A stretch of 64,000 bases of DNA from Hydrogenophaga sp. (lineage in GTDB: Bacteria > Pseudomonadota > Gammaproteobacteria > Burkholderiales > Burkholderiaceae_C). Made by a program: the position numbers and the translations under genes. The stretch lies in assembly GCF_019635465.1 (NCBI RefSeq), contig NZ_JAHBZK010000021.1:28479-92478 (forward strand), in the 5' to 3' direction. Shown one piece after another: positions 52,303-60,975 of this stretch (position 1 is the stretch's first letter; the number at the start of each line of letters is the position of its first letter). Under the pieces are notes generated by a model, which saw only the letters and a list, made by a program, of their open reading frames with translations, did no database searches and was not told the DNA's origin.

Positions 52303-53659
52303 CCTCGGCACTGACCTTGGCACTGACCTTGGCGCTGGCCGGCAGCGGCGTCCAGCGCGTGGCCAGCCACACCAGCAGCAGCACCGGCGCACCCAGGGCC
52401 GCCGTGCCCAGAAAGAATGGCACATAGCCGTACGCGTCCACGAACGCGCCCGAATAGCCGGCCACCCACTTGGGCGCCAGCAGCATCATCGAGCTGAACA
52501 GCGCGTACTGGGTGGCCGAGTAACGCACGTTGGTCAGGCTCGACAGGTAGGCAATGAAGGCGGCCGAGGCCACACCGGCGCTCAGGTTGTCGGCCGAGAT
52601 CACGAACACCAGCGCGGTCAGGTTGGCGCCCTGGCTGGCCAGCCACGCAAACAACAGGTTGCTCGCAGCCGACAGCACCGCGCCCAGCATCAGCACGCGC
52701 ATGACCCCCAGCCGCATGGCCAGCGCGCCGCCAACGAATGCGCCCAGCAGCGTCATGATCACGCCGAACACCTTGCTCACCGCGGCCACCTGGTCCTTGG
52801 TGAAACCCATGTCGACATAGAACGGGTTGGCCATGATGCCCATCACCACATCGCTGATGCGGTAGACGCCGATCAACGCCAGGATGAGCAGCGCCTGGCG
52901 CCCGTGGCGGCGCAGGAAGTCCGCAAACGGGTCGATCAAGGCGCCGCGCAACCACTCCGAGGGGTTGCGTGCCGGAGGCAGCTCAAGCCGCGCCGGCTCG
53001 CGCGAGAACAGCACGGTGAGCACGCCCACCGCCATGCTGGCCGCCATCACCAGGTAGGCGGTGCGCCAGGCCACCTGCTGGTAACCGGTGGCGCCCAGCA
53101 GCTCGCTGCGCGCGGCAATCCACAACACACCGGCGCCGGCCCAGATCATGGCCAGGCGGTAACCGGTCTGGTAGGTTGCGGCCAGGGCGCCCTGGCGCTG
53201 CACGTCGGCAGACTCGATGCGAAAGGCGTCCAGCGCGATGTCCTGCGTGGCCGAGGCAAACGCCACCGCCAGCGCGCACCACACCACCACCTCCAGGCCT
53301 GCACGGGGGTCGGCCAATGCCATGCCCACCAGGCCGCCCGCGATGCCCAGCTGCGACGCCAGCAGCCAGCTGCGCCGGCGCCCGAGCGCGCGGGTGAGCC
53401 CGGGGATCGGCAGGCGATCGACCAATGGCGCCCAGCACCACTTGAAGCCGTAGGCCAGCCCCACCCAGCTCAGGTAGCCGATGGTGGTGCGGTCGATGCC
53501 GGCCTCGCGCAGGCGAAAACTCAGGGTGCCCAGCACCAGCACCAACGGCAGGCCGGCCGAAAAGCCCAGCGCAAACATGCGCAGACTGGCGGGTTCGAGG
53601 TAGACGCGCAGCGTCTGGGCCCAGGTGGGGCGGGGAGCGGGATTTTCGGTGGACGGCAT
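52262..53659 (-). CDS. AmpG-like MFS transporter
   Basis: A 465-residue protein with about 12-14 hydrophobic segments. MFALGFSAGLPLVLVLGTLSFRLREAGIDRTTIGYLSW and ATQDIALDAFRIE are typical of AmpG muropeptide permeases (both seen in order). It would import anhydro-muropeptides for cell-wall recycling. The C-terminal tail AKVSAKVSAEVSA is encoded by a 12-bp tandem repeat and overlaps the 3' end of the convergent synthetase gene. Confidence 0.88.
   Translation of the reverse strand: MPSTENPAPRPTWAQTLRVYLEPASLRMFALGFSAGLPLVLVLGTLSFRLREAGIDRTTIGYLSWVGLAYGFKWCWAPLVDRLPIPGLTRALGRRRSWLLASQLGIAGGLVGMALADPRAGLEVVVWCALAVAFASATQDIALDAFRIESADVQRQGALAATYQTGYRLAMIWAGAGVLWIAARSELLGATGYQQVAWRTAYLVMAASMAVGVLTVLFSREPARLELPPARNPSEWLRGALIDPFADFLRRHGRQALLILALIGVYRISDVVMGIMANPFYVDMGFTKDQVAAVSKVFGVIMTLLGAFVGGALAMRLGVMRVLMLGAVLSAASNLLFAWLASQGANLTALVFVISADNLSAGVASAAFIAYLSSLTNVRYSATQYALFSSMMLLAPKWVAGYSGAFVDAYGYVPFFLGTAALGAPVLLLVWLATRWTPLPASAKVSAKVSAEVSADSPARPGSQA
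52299..52334. repeat. 12-bp tandem repeat, three copies
   Basis: CTGACCTCGGCA, CTGACCTTGGCA and CTGACCTTGGCG lie in direct succession. The first unit contains the stop codon of the acyl-CoA synthetase; on the other strand the array encodes the AmpG-like tail. Confidence 0.85.
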
Positions 53660-53710
53660 GAGCTGATGAGCCGTCACGCACGGGTGAGCAGCATTGCCTA
53701 TTATTCGCGC

Positions 53711-54583
53711 ATGTGCCTGCTCTGCGATCTGAAGTCCCACCCCGTCGCCGACACCGCGGTGCGCGAACGGCCCGCCCACGTCTGGAACGCCCGTCGCGGC
53801 TTTCTGCTCGCCGCAGGCGCCGCTGCAGCCGAACCGGCCCTGGCCCAGGTGGAGGTGGGCAAGTCCTCGGCGCTGCGCAACCTGGTGTCGGCCGACCAGC
53901 TGGAAGGTGCCGCCGACAAGCAGTACGCCCAGATGCTGGCCGAAGCCAAGGCCAAGGGCGAACTCGCACCCAGTGGCGATGGCCAGTTGCAGCGCCTGCG
54001 CACCATCGCACGGCGGCTGATTCCGCACACCGCACCCTGGAACTCACGCGCCTCGCGCTGGCAGTGGGAAGTCAACCTGATCCGCAGCGAGCAGATCAAC
54101 GCCTTCTGCATGCCCGGCGGCAAGATCGCCTTCTACACCGGCATCCTCGAGAAGCTCAAGCTCACCGACGACGAGGCCGCGATGATCATGGGCCACGAAA
54201 TGGCCCACGCGCTGCGCGAACACGCACGCGAGCGCGTCGCCAAAACCAGCGCCACCGGCATGGGCCTGTCCCTGGCCGCCCAACTGCTGGGCCTGGGCCA
54301 GCTGGGTGACGTGGCCGCCAACCTCGGCACCCAGTTGCTGAGCCTCAAGTACAGCCGCGATGACGAGACCGAGGCCGACCTCGTCGGCCTGGAGCTGGCC
54401 GCGCGCGCCGCCTACCTGCCGCGCGCCAGCGTCACGCTGTGGCAGAAGATGGCCGCGGCCGGCGGTGGCGCGGGCGGGCCGGGCTTTTTGTCCACCCACC
54501 CCAGCGGCCCCAACCGCATCCGCGAGCTGGAGGCCAACCTGCCGAAGGTGCAGGGCTTGTACGAACAGGCACGGCGCGGCTGA
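53711..54583 (+). CDS. M48 family metallopeptidase with possible Tat signal
   Basis: A 290-residue zinc peptidase. HEMAH at 162-166 with Glu221 in DETEADLVG form the metal site. The N-terminus has NARRGFLLAAGAAAAEPALA, a twin-arginine-like signal ending in AxA, after a short Cys-rich stretch (CLLC). Such periplasmic or lipoprotein-like M48 enzymes take part in envelope quality control (LoiP/BepA-like). Diverges from the AmpG-like gene across 51 bases. Confidence 0.87.
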   Translation: MCLLCDLKSHPVADTAVRERPAHVWNARRGFLLAAGAAAAEPALAQVEVGKSSALRNLVSADQLEGAADKQYAQMLAEAKAKGELAPSGDGQLQRLRTIARRLIPHTAPWNSRASRWQWEVNLIRSEQINAFCMPGGKIAFYTGILEKLKLTDDEAAMIMGHEMAHALREHARERVAKTSATGMGLSLAAQLLGLGQLGDVAANLGTQLLSLKYSRDDETEADLVGLELAARAAYLPRASVTLWQKMAAAGGGAGGPGFLSTHPSGPNRIRELEANLPKVQGLYEQARRG

Positions 54584-54598
54584 CGACGCGCCTGCGGC

Positions 54599-55735
54599 TC
54601 AGGCGCGCAGCGCTTGCGCCAGAACGCTCACCACGTGGTCCTGTTGCGCCGTGGTGAGGCCGATCCACAACGGCAGGCGCACCAGTTGCTGTGACAGCGC
54701 CACCGTGTTCGGCAGCTCGCCCACGGCCCGGCCGAAGCGCTGACCCGCCGGCGCCGTGTGCAGCGGCACGTAATGAAACACCGCGTTGACCTGCGCGTCC
54801 TTGAGGCGCTGCAGCACCGCCGCACGATCGACGTCCGGCGCCAGCAGCACGTAGTACATGTGGGCGTTGTGCTCGCAGCCGTCGGGGATCACCGGGCGGC
54901 GCAATCGCCCGGCACGTTCCAGCGGCTCGAGCAACCCGTGGTAGTGCTGCCAGCTGGCCAGGCGCAGGTCGGTGATCTGGCGCGCCTCCTGCAACTGCGC
55001 CGCCAGAAAGGCGGCGATGATTTCGCCCGGCAGGAAGGACGAGCCGACGTCCTGCCAGGTGTACTTGTCGACCTGGCCGCGGAAGAAGCGGCTGCGGTCG
55101 GTGCCCTTCTCGCGCAGGATCTCGGCGCGCTGCACCAGGTCGTCGCGGTTGACCAGCAACGCACCGCCCTCGCCCGAGATCACGTTCTTGGTTTCGTGAA
55201 AGCTGTAGGCACCGAGCTCGCCGATGGCACCCAGCGCGCGGCCCTTGTAGCGGGCCATCACACCCTGGGCGGCGTCCTCGATCACCAGCAGGCCGTGGCG
55301 TTTGGCGATATCGAGGATGGTGTCCATCTCGCAGGCCACGCCGGCGTAGTGCACCGGCACGATGGCGCGCGTGCGCGGCGTGATGGCCGCTTCGATCAGC
55401 GTCTCGTCGATGTTGAGCGTGTCGGCGCGGATGTCCACGAACACCGGGACCGCGCCGCGCAGCACGAAGGCGTTGGCGGTGGAGACGAAGGTGAACGAGG
55501 GCATGATGACCTCGTCGCCTTCCTGCACATCGGCCAGCAGCGCAGCCATGTCGAGCGCCGCGGTGCATGAGTGCGTGAGCAGCGCCTTGCGCGTGCCGGT
55601 GTGCTGCTCCAGCCATTCGTGGCAACGGCGCGTCATGGGGCCGTCGCCAGCCAGCACACCGCGCAGATGCGCCTCGGCGATGTTGGAGAGCTCGCGCCCC
55701 GTCATGTAGGGGCGGTTGAAGGGGATGTGTTCCAT
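54599..55735 (-). CDS. dTDP-4-amino-4,6-dideoxygalactose transaminase (WecE-like)
   Basis: A 378-residue PLP transaminase of WecE/RffA length. IPFNRPYMTGRELSNI is the WecE start, Lys183 in FHETKNVISGEGGAL is the PLP lysine and Asp154 lies in VIEDAAQGV. WecE aminates C4 of dTDP-4-keto-6-deoxyglucose, a product of rfbB in this window. Last gene of a minus-strand operon with an acyltransferase, methyltransferase and dioxygenase. It could alternatively serve the UDP-sugar of the WbpM-like enzyme. Confidence 0.9.
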   Translation of the reverse strand: MEHIPFNRPYMTGRELSNIAEAHLRGVLAGDGPMTRRCHEWLEQHTGTRKALLTHSCTAALDMAALLADVQEGDEVIMPSFTFVSTANAFVLRGAVPVFVDIRADTLNIDETLIEAAITPRTRAIVPVHYAGVACEMDTILDIAKRHGLLVIEDAAQGVMARYKGRALGAIGELGAYSFHETKNVISGEGGALLVNRDDLVQRAEILREKGTDRSRFFRGQVDKYTWQDVGSSFLPGEIIAAFLAAQLQEARQITDLRLASWQHYHGLLEPLERAGRLRRPVIPDGCEHNAHMYYVLLAPDVDRAAVLQRLKDAQVNAVFHYVPLHTAPAGQRFGRAVGELPNTVALSQQLVRLPLWIGLTTAQQDHVVSVLAQALRA

Positions 55736-55755
55736 GGCGTGCCCTTGCGACGTGC

Positions 55756-56679
55756 TCAGTCGCCCTCCCATTGCGCCAGGCCGAAGCCGCTGCGGCCGTG
55801 GCCATTGCCGTTGTAGAGCATGTAGCGTTGACCGCCGTGCGTCCACACAAAGGGGTACTCGACCATCTCGCTGTCCCAGCCGTCGGCCGACACATCGATG
55901 CCGGCCTCGTCCAGACACAAGCACCAGGCCAGACCGTCGGCGCTGCGAGCGCGGCCGATGCGGTAGGCGCACCCGGGCGCACCGCGGTAGGAAAACCACA
56001 TGTCGAAGCCGCCACGGTCGTCGACCACCACCGTCGGGCGCGAGAAGGCCTGCGCACGGCCAAGCTGGAACGGCACCGACAGGCCCTCACGCGTCCAGTG
56101 TCGGCCGTCCACTGACGTGGCGGCGTTGATCACATGCAGCATCTCGCCGTTGCCCGCGTCCCAAGCCAGCGTGGAGCCGTACCAGAGGCGCCAGGTGCCG
56201 TCGGCCAGGCGCAGCGACCAGGGGTAGGACAGGCTCATGGGATCGGTGGCGTCGACGCCCATCCAGGGGCGATCGCCATCGAGCGATAGCGAGAGATCGT
56301 TGCCCACGCGCAAGGCACCGATGTCGCCTCGCCAATGACCACCTTCGGGCGTTTGCCAGCCCATGAAGAGCATCCAGGTCTGTTCACCCACGGTGTGCAG
56401 ACAGCCGATGCTCACGCCGGCTTCGAAGAAGCTGCCAGGCGGACCATGAACGAAAAATGGCTCGGCGTGCACCTGCACCACCTCGCCCCGCACCACGTCC
56501 ACATCGACCGCTCCGACCGAGGACCGGTTGGCGCTGTCGCGTCCGCTATAGAAGACCCGGTACACGTCGCCCGCCAGGTGCACCGGCAAGGGGTTGGCCG
56601 CGTGCGTGGCCAGTTTGGGATGCAGCGCCACCGACGGCGGCGCGTACACGCAGCCGCGCTTGCGCCAGCGTCCGTTCAT
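55756..56679 (-). CDS. Beta-propeller glycosidase-like protein (GH43/GH32 fold)
   Basis: A 307-residue protein without signal peptide. Repeating blade motifs are visible: YRVFYSGRDSANRSSVG, TWMLFMGWQTPEGG, TWRLWYGSTLAWD, FDMWFSYRGAPG and RYMLYNGNGHGRSG. These resemble five-bladed glycosidase or glycoside phosphorylase-like propellers. No signal peptide, so it is cytoplasmic and may act on an activated or lipid-linked sugar instead of an external polymer. Four-base overlap with the acyltransferase gene. Confidence 0.7.
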   Translation of the reverse strand: MNGRWRKRGCVYAPPSVALHPKLATHAANPLPVHLAGDVYRVFYSGRDSANRSSVGAVDVDVVRGEVVQVHAEPFFVHGPPGSFFEAGVSIGCLHTVGEQTWMLFMGWQTPEGGHWRGDIGALRVGNDLSLSLDGDRPWMGVDATDPMSLSYPWSLRLADGTWRLWYGSTLAWDAGNGEMLHVINAATSVDGRHWTREGLSVPFQLGRAQAFSRPTVVVDDRGGFDMWFSYRGAPGCAYRIGRARSADGLAWCLCLDEAGIDVSADGWDSEMVEYPFVWTHGGQRYMLYNGNGHGRSGFGLAQWEGD

Positions 56680-57344
56680 AGCTTTCTCAGCCGCGTGCTG
56701 GGCACGCGCGAGCGCTCGGTGGCCTGGCCGATGTAGACACCCTCGGGCTCGGCGTCGGCCAGCAACAGGGCGCCGGCGCCCACCACGCAGCGCGCACCGA
56801 TGGTGATGTGATCGCGCAGTGTGGCGTTGACGCCGATGAAGCACTGCTCGCCGATGTCCACCCCGCCCGAGACCACCACCTGCGACGCCATGAACACGTG
56901 GTCGCGGATGACGCTGTGGTGGCCGATGTGGTTGCCACTCCAGAGCGTGACGTTGTGGCCGATGCGCACGAACGGCTGGATGGTGTTGTCTTCGAGGATG
57001 AAGGCGTTCTCGCCGATGGGTTCCTCGCTGAGCACGCTGGCGCGGCTGCTGACATAGCTGGCGATGGGGTAGCCCAGGGCCTTGCACGCCTCGTACTTGC
57101 TGCGGCGCACGCCATTGAGGGCCGAATAGCTCAATGCAATGAAGCACTGGTGCCCGGCCGCGGGGTAGCGCGCAGCCACCTCTTCGAAGGGCACGACGGG
57201 CAGACCTTCAAAGTGGTCTTCCTTGACGTAGGCGCCATCGACGGTGAAGGCCTTGGGGCGCAACGTCGAGTCGCGCCTGAAGTAGAAGGCCGCCAGCTGC
57301 GCGATGTCGCCCGCGCCGAAGATGATCAGGTCGCTGCTGCTCAT
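56676..57344 (-). CDS. NeuD/PglD-like acyltransferase (left-handed beta-helix)
   Basis: A 222-residue protein. DLIIFGAGDIAQLAAFYFRR is the N-terminal Rossmann part and hexapeptide repeats follow (ILEDNTIQPFVRIGHNVTLWSGNHIGHHSVIRD, VVVSGGVDIGEQCFIGVNATLRD). It probably N-acylates the amino sugar produced by the WecE-like enzyme. Overlaps both neighbours by four bases. Confidence 0.83.
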   Translation of the reverse strand: MSSSDLIIFGAGDIAQLAAFYFRRDSTLRPKAFTVDGAYVKEDHFEGLPVVPFEEVAARYPAAGHQCFIALSYSALNGVRRSKYEACKALGYPIASYVSSRASVLSEEPIGENAFILEDNTIQPFVRIGHNVTLWSGNHIGHHSVIRDHVFMASQVVVSGGVDIGEQCFIGVNATLRDHITIGARCVVGAGALLLADAEPEGVYIGQATERSRVPSTRLRKL

Positions 57345-57967
57345 GGCTTCCTCACGATCACGGTGAACTCGTACAGGCCGTAGTCGTGCAACAAAGCCAC
57401 CTGCCGGCTGTAGCGCGTCTTGCAGTGGTGAAACAGCGCGCAGGGGTCGGCGTAATGCAGATCGGCACGCATGCGGTCGGCGTCCGAGTAGCTGGTCAGG
57501 CAGTTGAAGGCGAAGCCGCGGCGCGTGCTGGCGTGCATCGTGTCCAGCGTGTCGAGCACATAGGCCCGCCATTCGTCCTCGCTGCGCGACAGGCGCACGT
57601 TGAAGATGCCGCTGGCCACCGCGTAGTCGACCGGTTGTGCCGGCCGGGCGCCGAGCTCGAAACGCGCCAGCGGGTCCGCACCGTGGCGCTCGCGCGCCGC
57701 CGCCACCATCGGGGGTGACACATCCAGGCCCAGGTAGCGCAGCTTCTGGAACCGCGGCCGCAAGGTGTCGAGCAGTGCGCCATAGCCGCATCCCAGGTCC
57801 AGCAGTTCGCCTTCGCCATCGGGGGCAACCACCTGCAGCAGTTGCGCAAAGCGCAGCCGCTGTCCTTCTTCGCCGTTCCAGTCCACCCCCTGCGGCGTGC
57901 TGCCGTGCTGCGCCAGCCTGTCGGCGTAGTAGCCGGCCACCTCGTCGAGCAGCGGTGCCTGGTTCAT
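57341..57967 (-). CDS. Class I SAM methyltransferase
   Basis: A 208-residue methyltransferase. ELLDLGCGYGALLDTL is the SAM loop, then LGLDVSPPMVAAARERHG and VASGIFNVRLSRSEDEW. Between the dioxygenase and acyltransferase genes with ATGA overlaps on both sides. It could methylate the sugar or its N-acyl group. Confidence 0.83.
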   Translation of the reverse strand: MNQAPLLDEVAGYYADRLAQHGSTPQGVDWNGEEGQRLRFAQLLQVVAPDGEGELLDLGCGYGALLDTLRPRFQKLRYLGLDVSPPMVAAARERHGADPLARFELGARPAQPVDYAVASGIFNVRLSRSEDEWRAYVLDTLDTMHASTRRGFAFNCLTSYSDADRMRADLHYADPCALFHHCKTRYSRQVALLHDYGLYEFTVIVRKP

Positions 57968-58791
57968 TGCAACCCCCGGCGCGCCAGGTATTCGTCGATG
58001 CTGCGCGGCTCCTCGGTACCGAGACCGAACAGGCTGCGCTGCTGCGCACTGAGTGAGCCATCGCCCGCGAAGCCGGCGCTCAATCCGATCTGCTGGCGGA
58101 TGTGCGGAATGGCGTAGACGTGGTTGATGGCGCGGCGCGCGCGCGGGCTGTGGTTGACGCCGCCGCAGTGAAAGGTCATGGCGTCGAGCACGATGAAGGC
58201 GCCCGCGGGGGCCGAGACCTGCACCGCGTGTTGCTTCAGGTCGGCGTCAGACGCAAACGCGGCCTGGGTGTGCGAGCCCGGCAGCACCCAGGTGGCACCG
58301 TTGTCGGCGCGGAATTCGTCGAGGCAGAACAGCGCATTCACCGCGATCGGACGATCGGCCACGAAGTGCTGATACGGCAGATCGCGGTGCCAGGCGCCCT
58401 GGTTGTAGGCCTGCCCGCTCGGGTTGATCACCCCGTTCTGCTGGTTGAGGATGAAGCGCCCGGTGATGAGCTGCCCGACCAGCGCCAGCATGCGCGGCCA
58501 GCTGGCCAGGCGCACGAACCAGGGCTCGCCCTGCAGCAAGGGGGCGCGAATGGTGTTGTGTTCGTCGATGGCGGCCATGCGGGCCGCACCGTGCACGGCC
58601 AGGTACCGCTCGTGCAGCCGGTCGAACGCGGCCGACAGCTCGCCCAGTTCGGCGGCACTCAGGCCGGCGTCGATCACGCAGTAGCCCACGCGGCGCAGCT
58701 GTGCCGCGGCCGACGACAAGGCATCGGCGTCGGTGGCTTGGTCGAGCACGCCGTAGCGCGCCAGCGGGACGGCGGCGTCTGCGGGGCTCAT
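57964..58791 (-). CDS. Phytanoyl-CoA dioxygenase (PhyH) family protein
   Basis: A 275-residue Fe(II)/2-oxoglutarate dioxygenase. The metal motif is WHRDLPY (His135, Asp137) with a distal His near 208 (TFHCGGVNHS); the Arg following in SPRARRAINH may bind 2-oxoglutarate. It hydroxylates a small organic substrate, perhaps the acyl group or sugar of the modified glycan. First of four ATGA-coupled genes; 42 bases downstream of the WbqC-like gene. Confidence 0.87.
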   Translation of the reverse strand: MSPADAAVPLARYGVLDQATDADALSSAAAQLRRVGYCVIDAGLSAAELGELSAAFDRLHERYLAVHGAARMAAIDEHNTIRAPLLQGEPWFVRLASWPRMLALVGQLITGRFILNQQNGVINPSGQAYNQGAWHRDLPYQHFVADRPIAVNALFCLDEFRADNGATWVLPGSHTQAAFASDADLKQHAVQVSAPAGAFIVLDAMTFHCGGVNHSPRARRAINHVYAIPHIRQQIGLSAGFAGDGSLSAQQRSLFGLGTEEPRSIDEYLARRGLQ

Positions 58792-58833
58792 GGGGCTGCC
58801 TTCAGGGCCTGCATGAGCGCGAGTGTAGGTCGC

Positions 58834-59529
58834 TCAATCCCGCGGGTAGCGCAGGAAAAGCGGGGCATCCGGCCCGCAATTGAAGAGCAGATCGAGCACG
58901 CTGACCCCGTGCACGAAGGGCCCCCAGAGCTGGGGGTACTCCGGGAAGCCGGTGTAGTCGAACCAGCGCAGGGCGATGCCGGCGGCCTCGAACAGGGCCG
59001 GGTCGAGGTAGTCGCGCGCGGCCGGGCCCGAGATGTATTCGGTGGCGCCGGCCTGGCGGCACAGGCTGACCAGGCGCTCGGTCTTGCCCTCGTCGAGCCG
59101 GTAGTCCCAGCTGTTGCTCAGGCGGGTGGTGATGCCCAACTGGCCGCAAATGGCTTCGATGAAGCAACGGTTGAGCACCGAGAGGTGGGTATGCGCCGGA
59201 CCCCGGTACAGCGGCTCCAGCCATGCGGCGGTGGCGTCGAAATGGCGGGCGCGCCGGTGGTTTTGCACCAGCGCCTTCCAGTGGTCCTCGCGCCAGTCAT
59301 CGCCGTCGATCTCGGTCTCGCGGATGGTCTGCAGGAACTTGCCCTTGGCCTTCACTGGCACCGTCAACCATTGCAGGCCCTGCGGCGTCTTGATCTGGTT
59401 GCGGTTGCGCCAGTCACGGCGCGTGTACTGCATGTCGTCGTAGAGGATGAACTCGTCAACGGCGGCGATCAGGTCGAAGTAGCCCTTCCAGGGGATGTAG
59501 TTGGACTGCAGGATCGCGACGCGTTTCAC
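58834..59529 (-). CDS. WbqC-like family protein, GTG start
   Basis: A 231-residue WbqC-like protein. [56 protein letters not shown] and the later [11 protein letters not shown] are diagnostic of the family when read in order. Members occur in O-antigen and amino-sugar loci and are thought to modify amino sugars, but the reaction is not firmly known. GTG at 59529 overlaps the stop of the MBL-fold gene by four bases. Confidence 0.88.
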   Translation of the reverse strand: MKRVAILQSNYIPWKGYFDLIAAVDEFILYDDMQYTRRDWRNRNQIKTPQGLQWLTVPVKAKGKFLQTIRETEIDGDDWREDHWKALVQNHRRARHFDATAAWLEPLYRGPAHTHLSVLNRCFIEAICGQLGITTRLSNSWDYRLDEGKTERLVSLCRQAGATEYISGPAARDYLDPALFEAAGIALRWFDYTGFPEYPQLWGPFVHGVSVLDLLFNCGPDAPLFLRYPRD

Positions 59530-60170
59530 GCCCGCGCCTCACCCACGTAGGGGTTGAACCGCCGCTCCTCGCCGAAGGTGCCCTCGGGTCCGTGGCCCGG
59601 GATGAACACCGTCTCGTCGCCCATGGGCCACAAGCGCTCGCGGATGCTGGCCAGCAACTCGGCGTGGTTGCCGCCGGGGAAATCGGTGCGCCCGATGCTG
59701 CCGGCAAACAGCACGTCGCCCACGAAGGCGCGTTGTGCCTCGGCGCAGTGGAACACCACATGCCCCGGCGTGTGGCCCGGGCAGTGCCGCACGCTCAGCG
59801 TGCAATGGCCGATCTGCACCGTGTCGCCGTCGTGCAGCCAGCGCGTGGGCGTGAAGGACTCTGCGGGCGGAAAGCCGAACATCGCGCCCTGCTGGGGCAA
59901 GGCGTCGATCCAGAACTGGTCGCCCTGGTGCGGGCCGATGATGGGCAGCGACAGGCGCCGGGCCAGCTCGGCAGTGGCGCCCGCGTGGTCGATGTGCGCG
60001 TGGGTGAGCCAGATGGCTTCGAGTTTGACGCCCAGGCGCTTCACCTCGGCCAGCAGCCGCTCGATGTCGCCACCCGGGTCGATGATGGCCGCGGCCTTGG
60101 TCTCGTCGCACCAGACGATGGAGCAGTTCTGGGCGAAGGCGGTGACGGGGACGGTGGCGTAGCGCAGCAT
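59526..60170 (-). CDS. MBL-fold metallohydrolase (glyoxalase II-like)
   Basis: A 214-residue metallo-beta-lactamase fold enzyme. THAHIDHAG is the metal motif, followed by [25 protein letters not shown] and a final [15 protein letters not shown]. Such proteins hydrolyse thioesters including S-lactoylglutathione. One base separates it from xthA, and it overlaps wbqC. The chosen start is the family start. Confidence 0.9.
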   Translation of the reverse strand: MLRYATVPVTAFAQNCSIVWCDETKAAAIIDPGGDIERLLAEVKRLGVKLEAIWLTHAHIDHAGATAELARRLSLPIIGPHQGDQFWIDALPQQGAMFGFPPAESFTPTRWLHDGDTVQIGHCTLSVRHCPGHTPGHVVFHCAEAQRAFVGDVLFAGSIGRTDFPGGNHAELLASIRERLWPMGDETVFIPGHGPEGTFGEERRFNPYVGEARA

Positions 60171-60171
60171 G

Positions 60172-60975
60172 TCAGAGCTTGAAGTCGTAGCCGATGGTGA
60201 GCGGCGCGTGGTCGGAGAAGCGCTGGTCCTTGAAGACCGACTCGGTCCTGGCGTGGGCCGCCAGGGCCGGCGTGGCCAGGTGGTAGTCGAGCCGCCACCC
60301 CACGTTGTTGGCCCAGGCCTGGCCGCGGTTGCTCCACCACGTGTAGCAATCGGCGGTGGTGTCCGGCCGCAGGTGGCGGTACACGTCGACCAGACCACCC
60401 TCGCCCAGCAGCCTGGTCATCCAAGCGCGCTCCTCGGGCAGGAAGCCGCTGTTCTTCTGGTTGCTGCGCCAGTTCTTGAGGTCGTTCTGGGTGTGGGCGA
60501 TGTTCACGTCGCCGCACAGAATGAGCTCGCGATCGCGCTTGAGCGCCTGCAGGTGCGGGTAGAACGCGTCGAGAAAGCGGTACTTGGCCTCCTGGCGCTC
60601 CGGGCCCGAGGAGCCGCTGGGAAAGTAGGCGCTGATGATGGACAGCTTGCGCTGGGGGGTGTCAAAGCGCAGCTCGGTGTAGCGGCCTTCGGCGTCGAAC
60701 TCCGGCGAGCCAAAGCCGCTGATCACCGCGCTGGGCTCGTGCCGGGTGTAGACCGCGGTGCCCGAGTAGCCCTTTTTCTCGGCAAAGTGAAAGTGCCCGC
60801 GCAGCCCGGCCAGGGCCTCGAAGCGGCCGGCCACATCCGGCGCCTGCGCCTTGACCTCCTGCACACAAATACAATCCGGCGCACTTTTCGCCAGCCAGTC
60901 TTCGAGGCCCTTGGTGGTGGCCGAGCGGATGCCGTTGAGGTTGAGGCTGGTGAGTTTGAACAAGGAAGATCCCAT
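60172..60975 (-). CDS. xthA: Exodeoxyribonuclease III
   Basis: A 267-residue Xth. FKLTSLNLNGIRSATTKGLEDW, VQEVKAQ (Glu40, Lys42), CGDVNIAHTQNDLKNW and FSDHAPLTIGYD supply the metal and catalytic residues (seen in order). It removes bases 3' to 5' and cleaves at abasic sites. ATG at 60975 has no clear ribosome site and shares its bases with the pyrE start; TTG at 60963 (LFKLTS) is an alternative start closer to the family norm. Confidence 0.93.
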   Translation of the reverse strand: MGSSLFKLTSLNLNGIRSATTKGLEDWLAKSAPDCICVQEVKAQAPDVAGRFEALAGLRGHFHFAEKKGYSGTAVYTRHEPSAVISGFGSPEFDAEGRYTELRFDTPQRKLSIISAYFPSGSSGPERQEAKYRFLDAFYPHLQALKRDRELILCGDVNIAHTQNDLKNWRSNQKNSGFLPEERAWMTRLLGEGGLVDVYRHLRPDTTADCYTWWSNRGQAWANNVGWRLDYHLATPALAAHARTESVFKDQRFSDHAPLTIGYDFKL

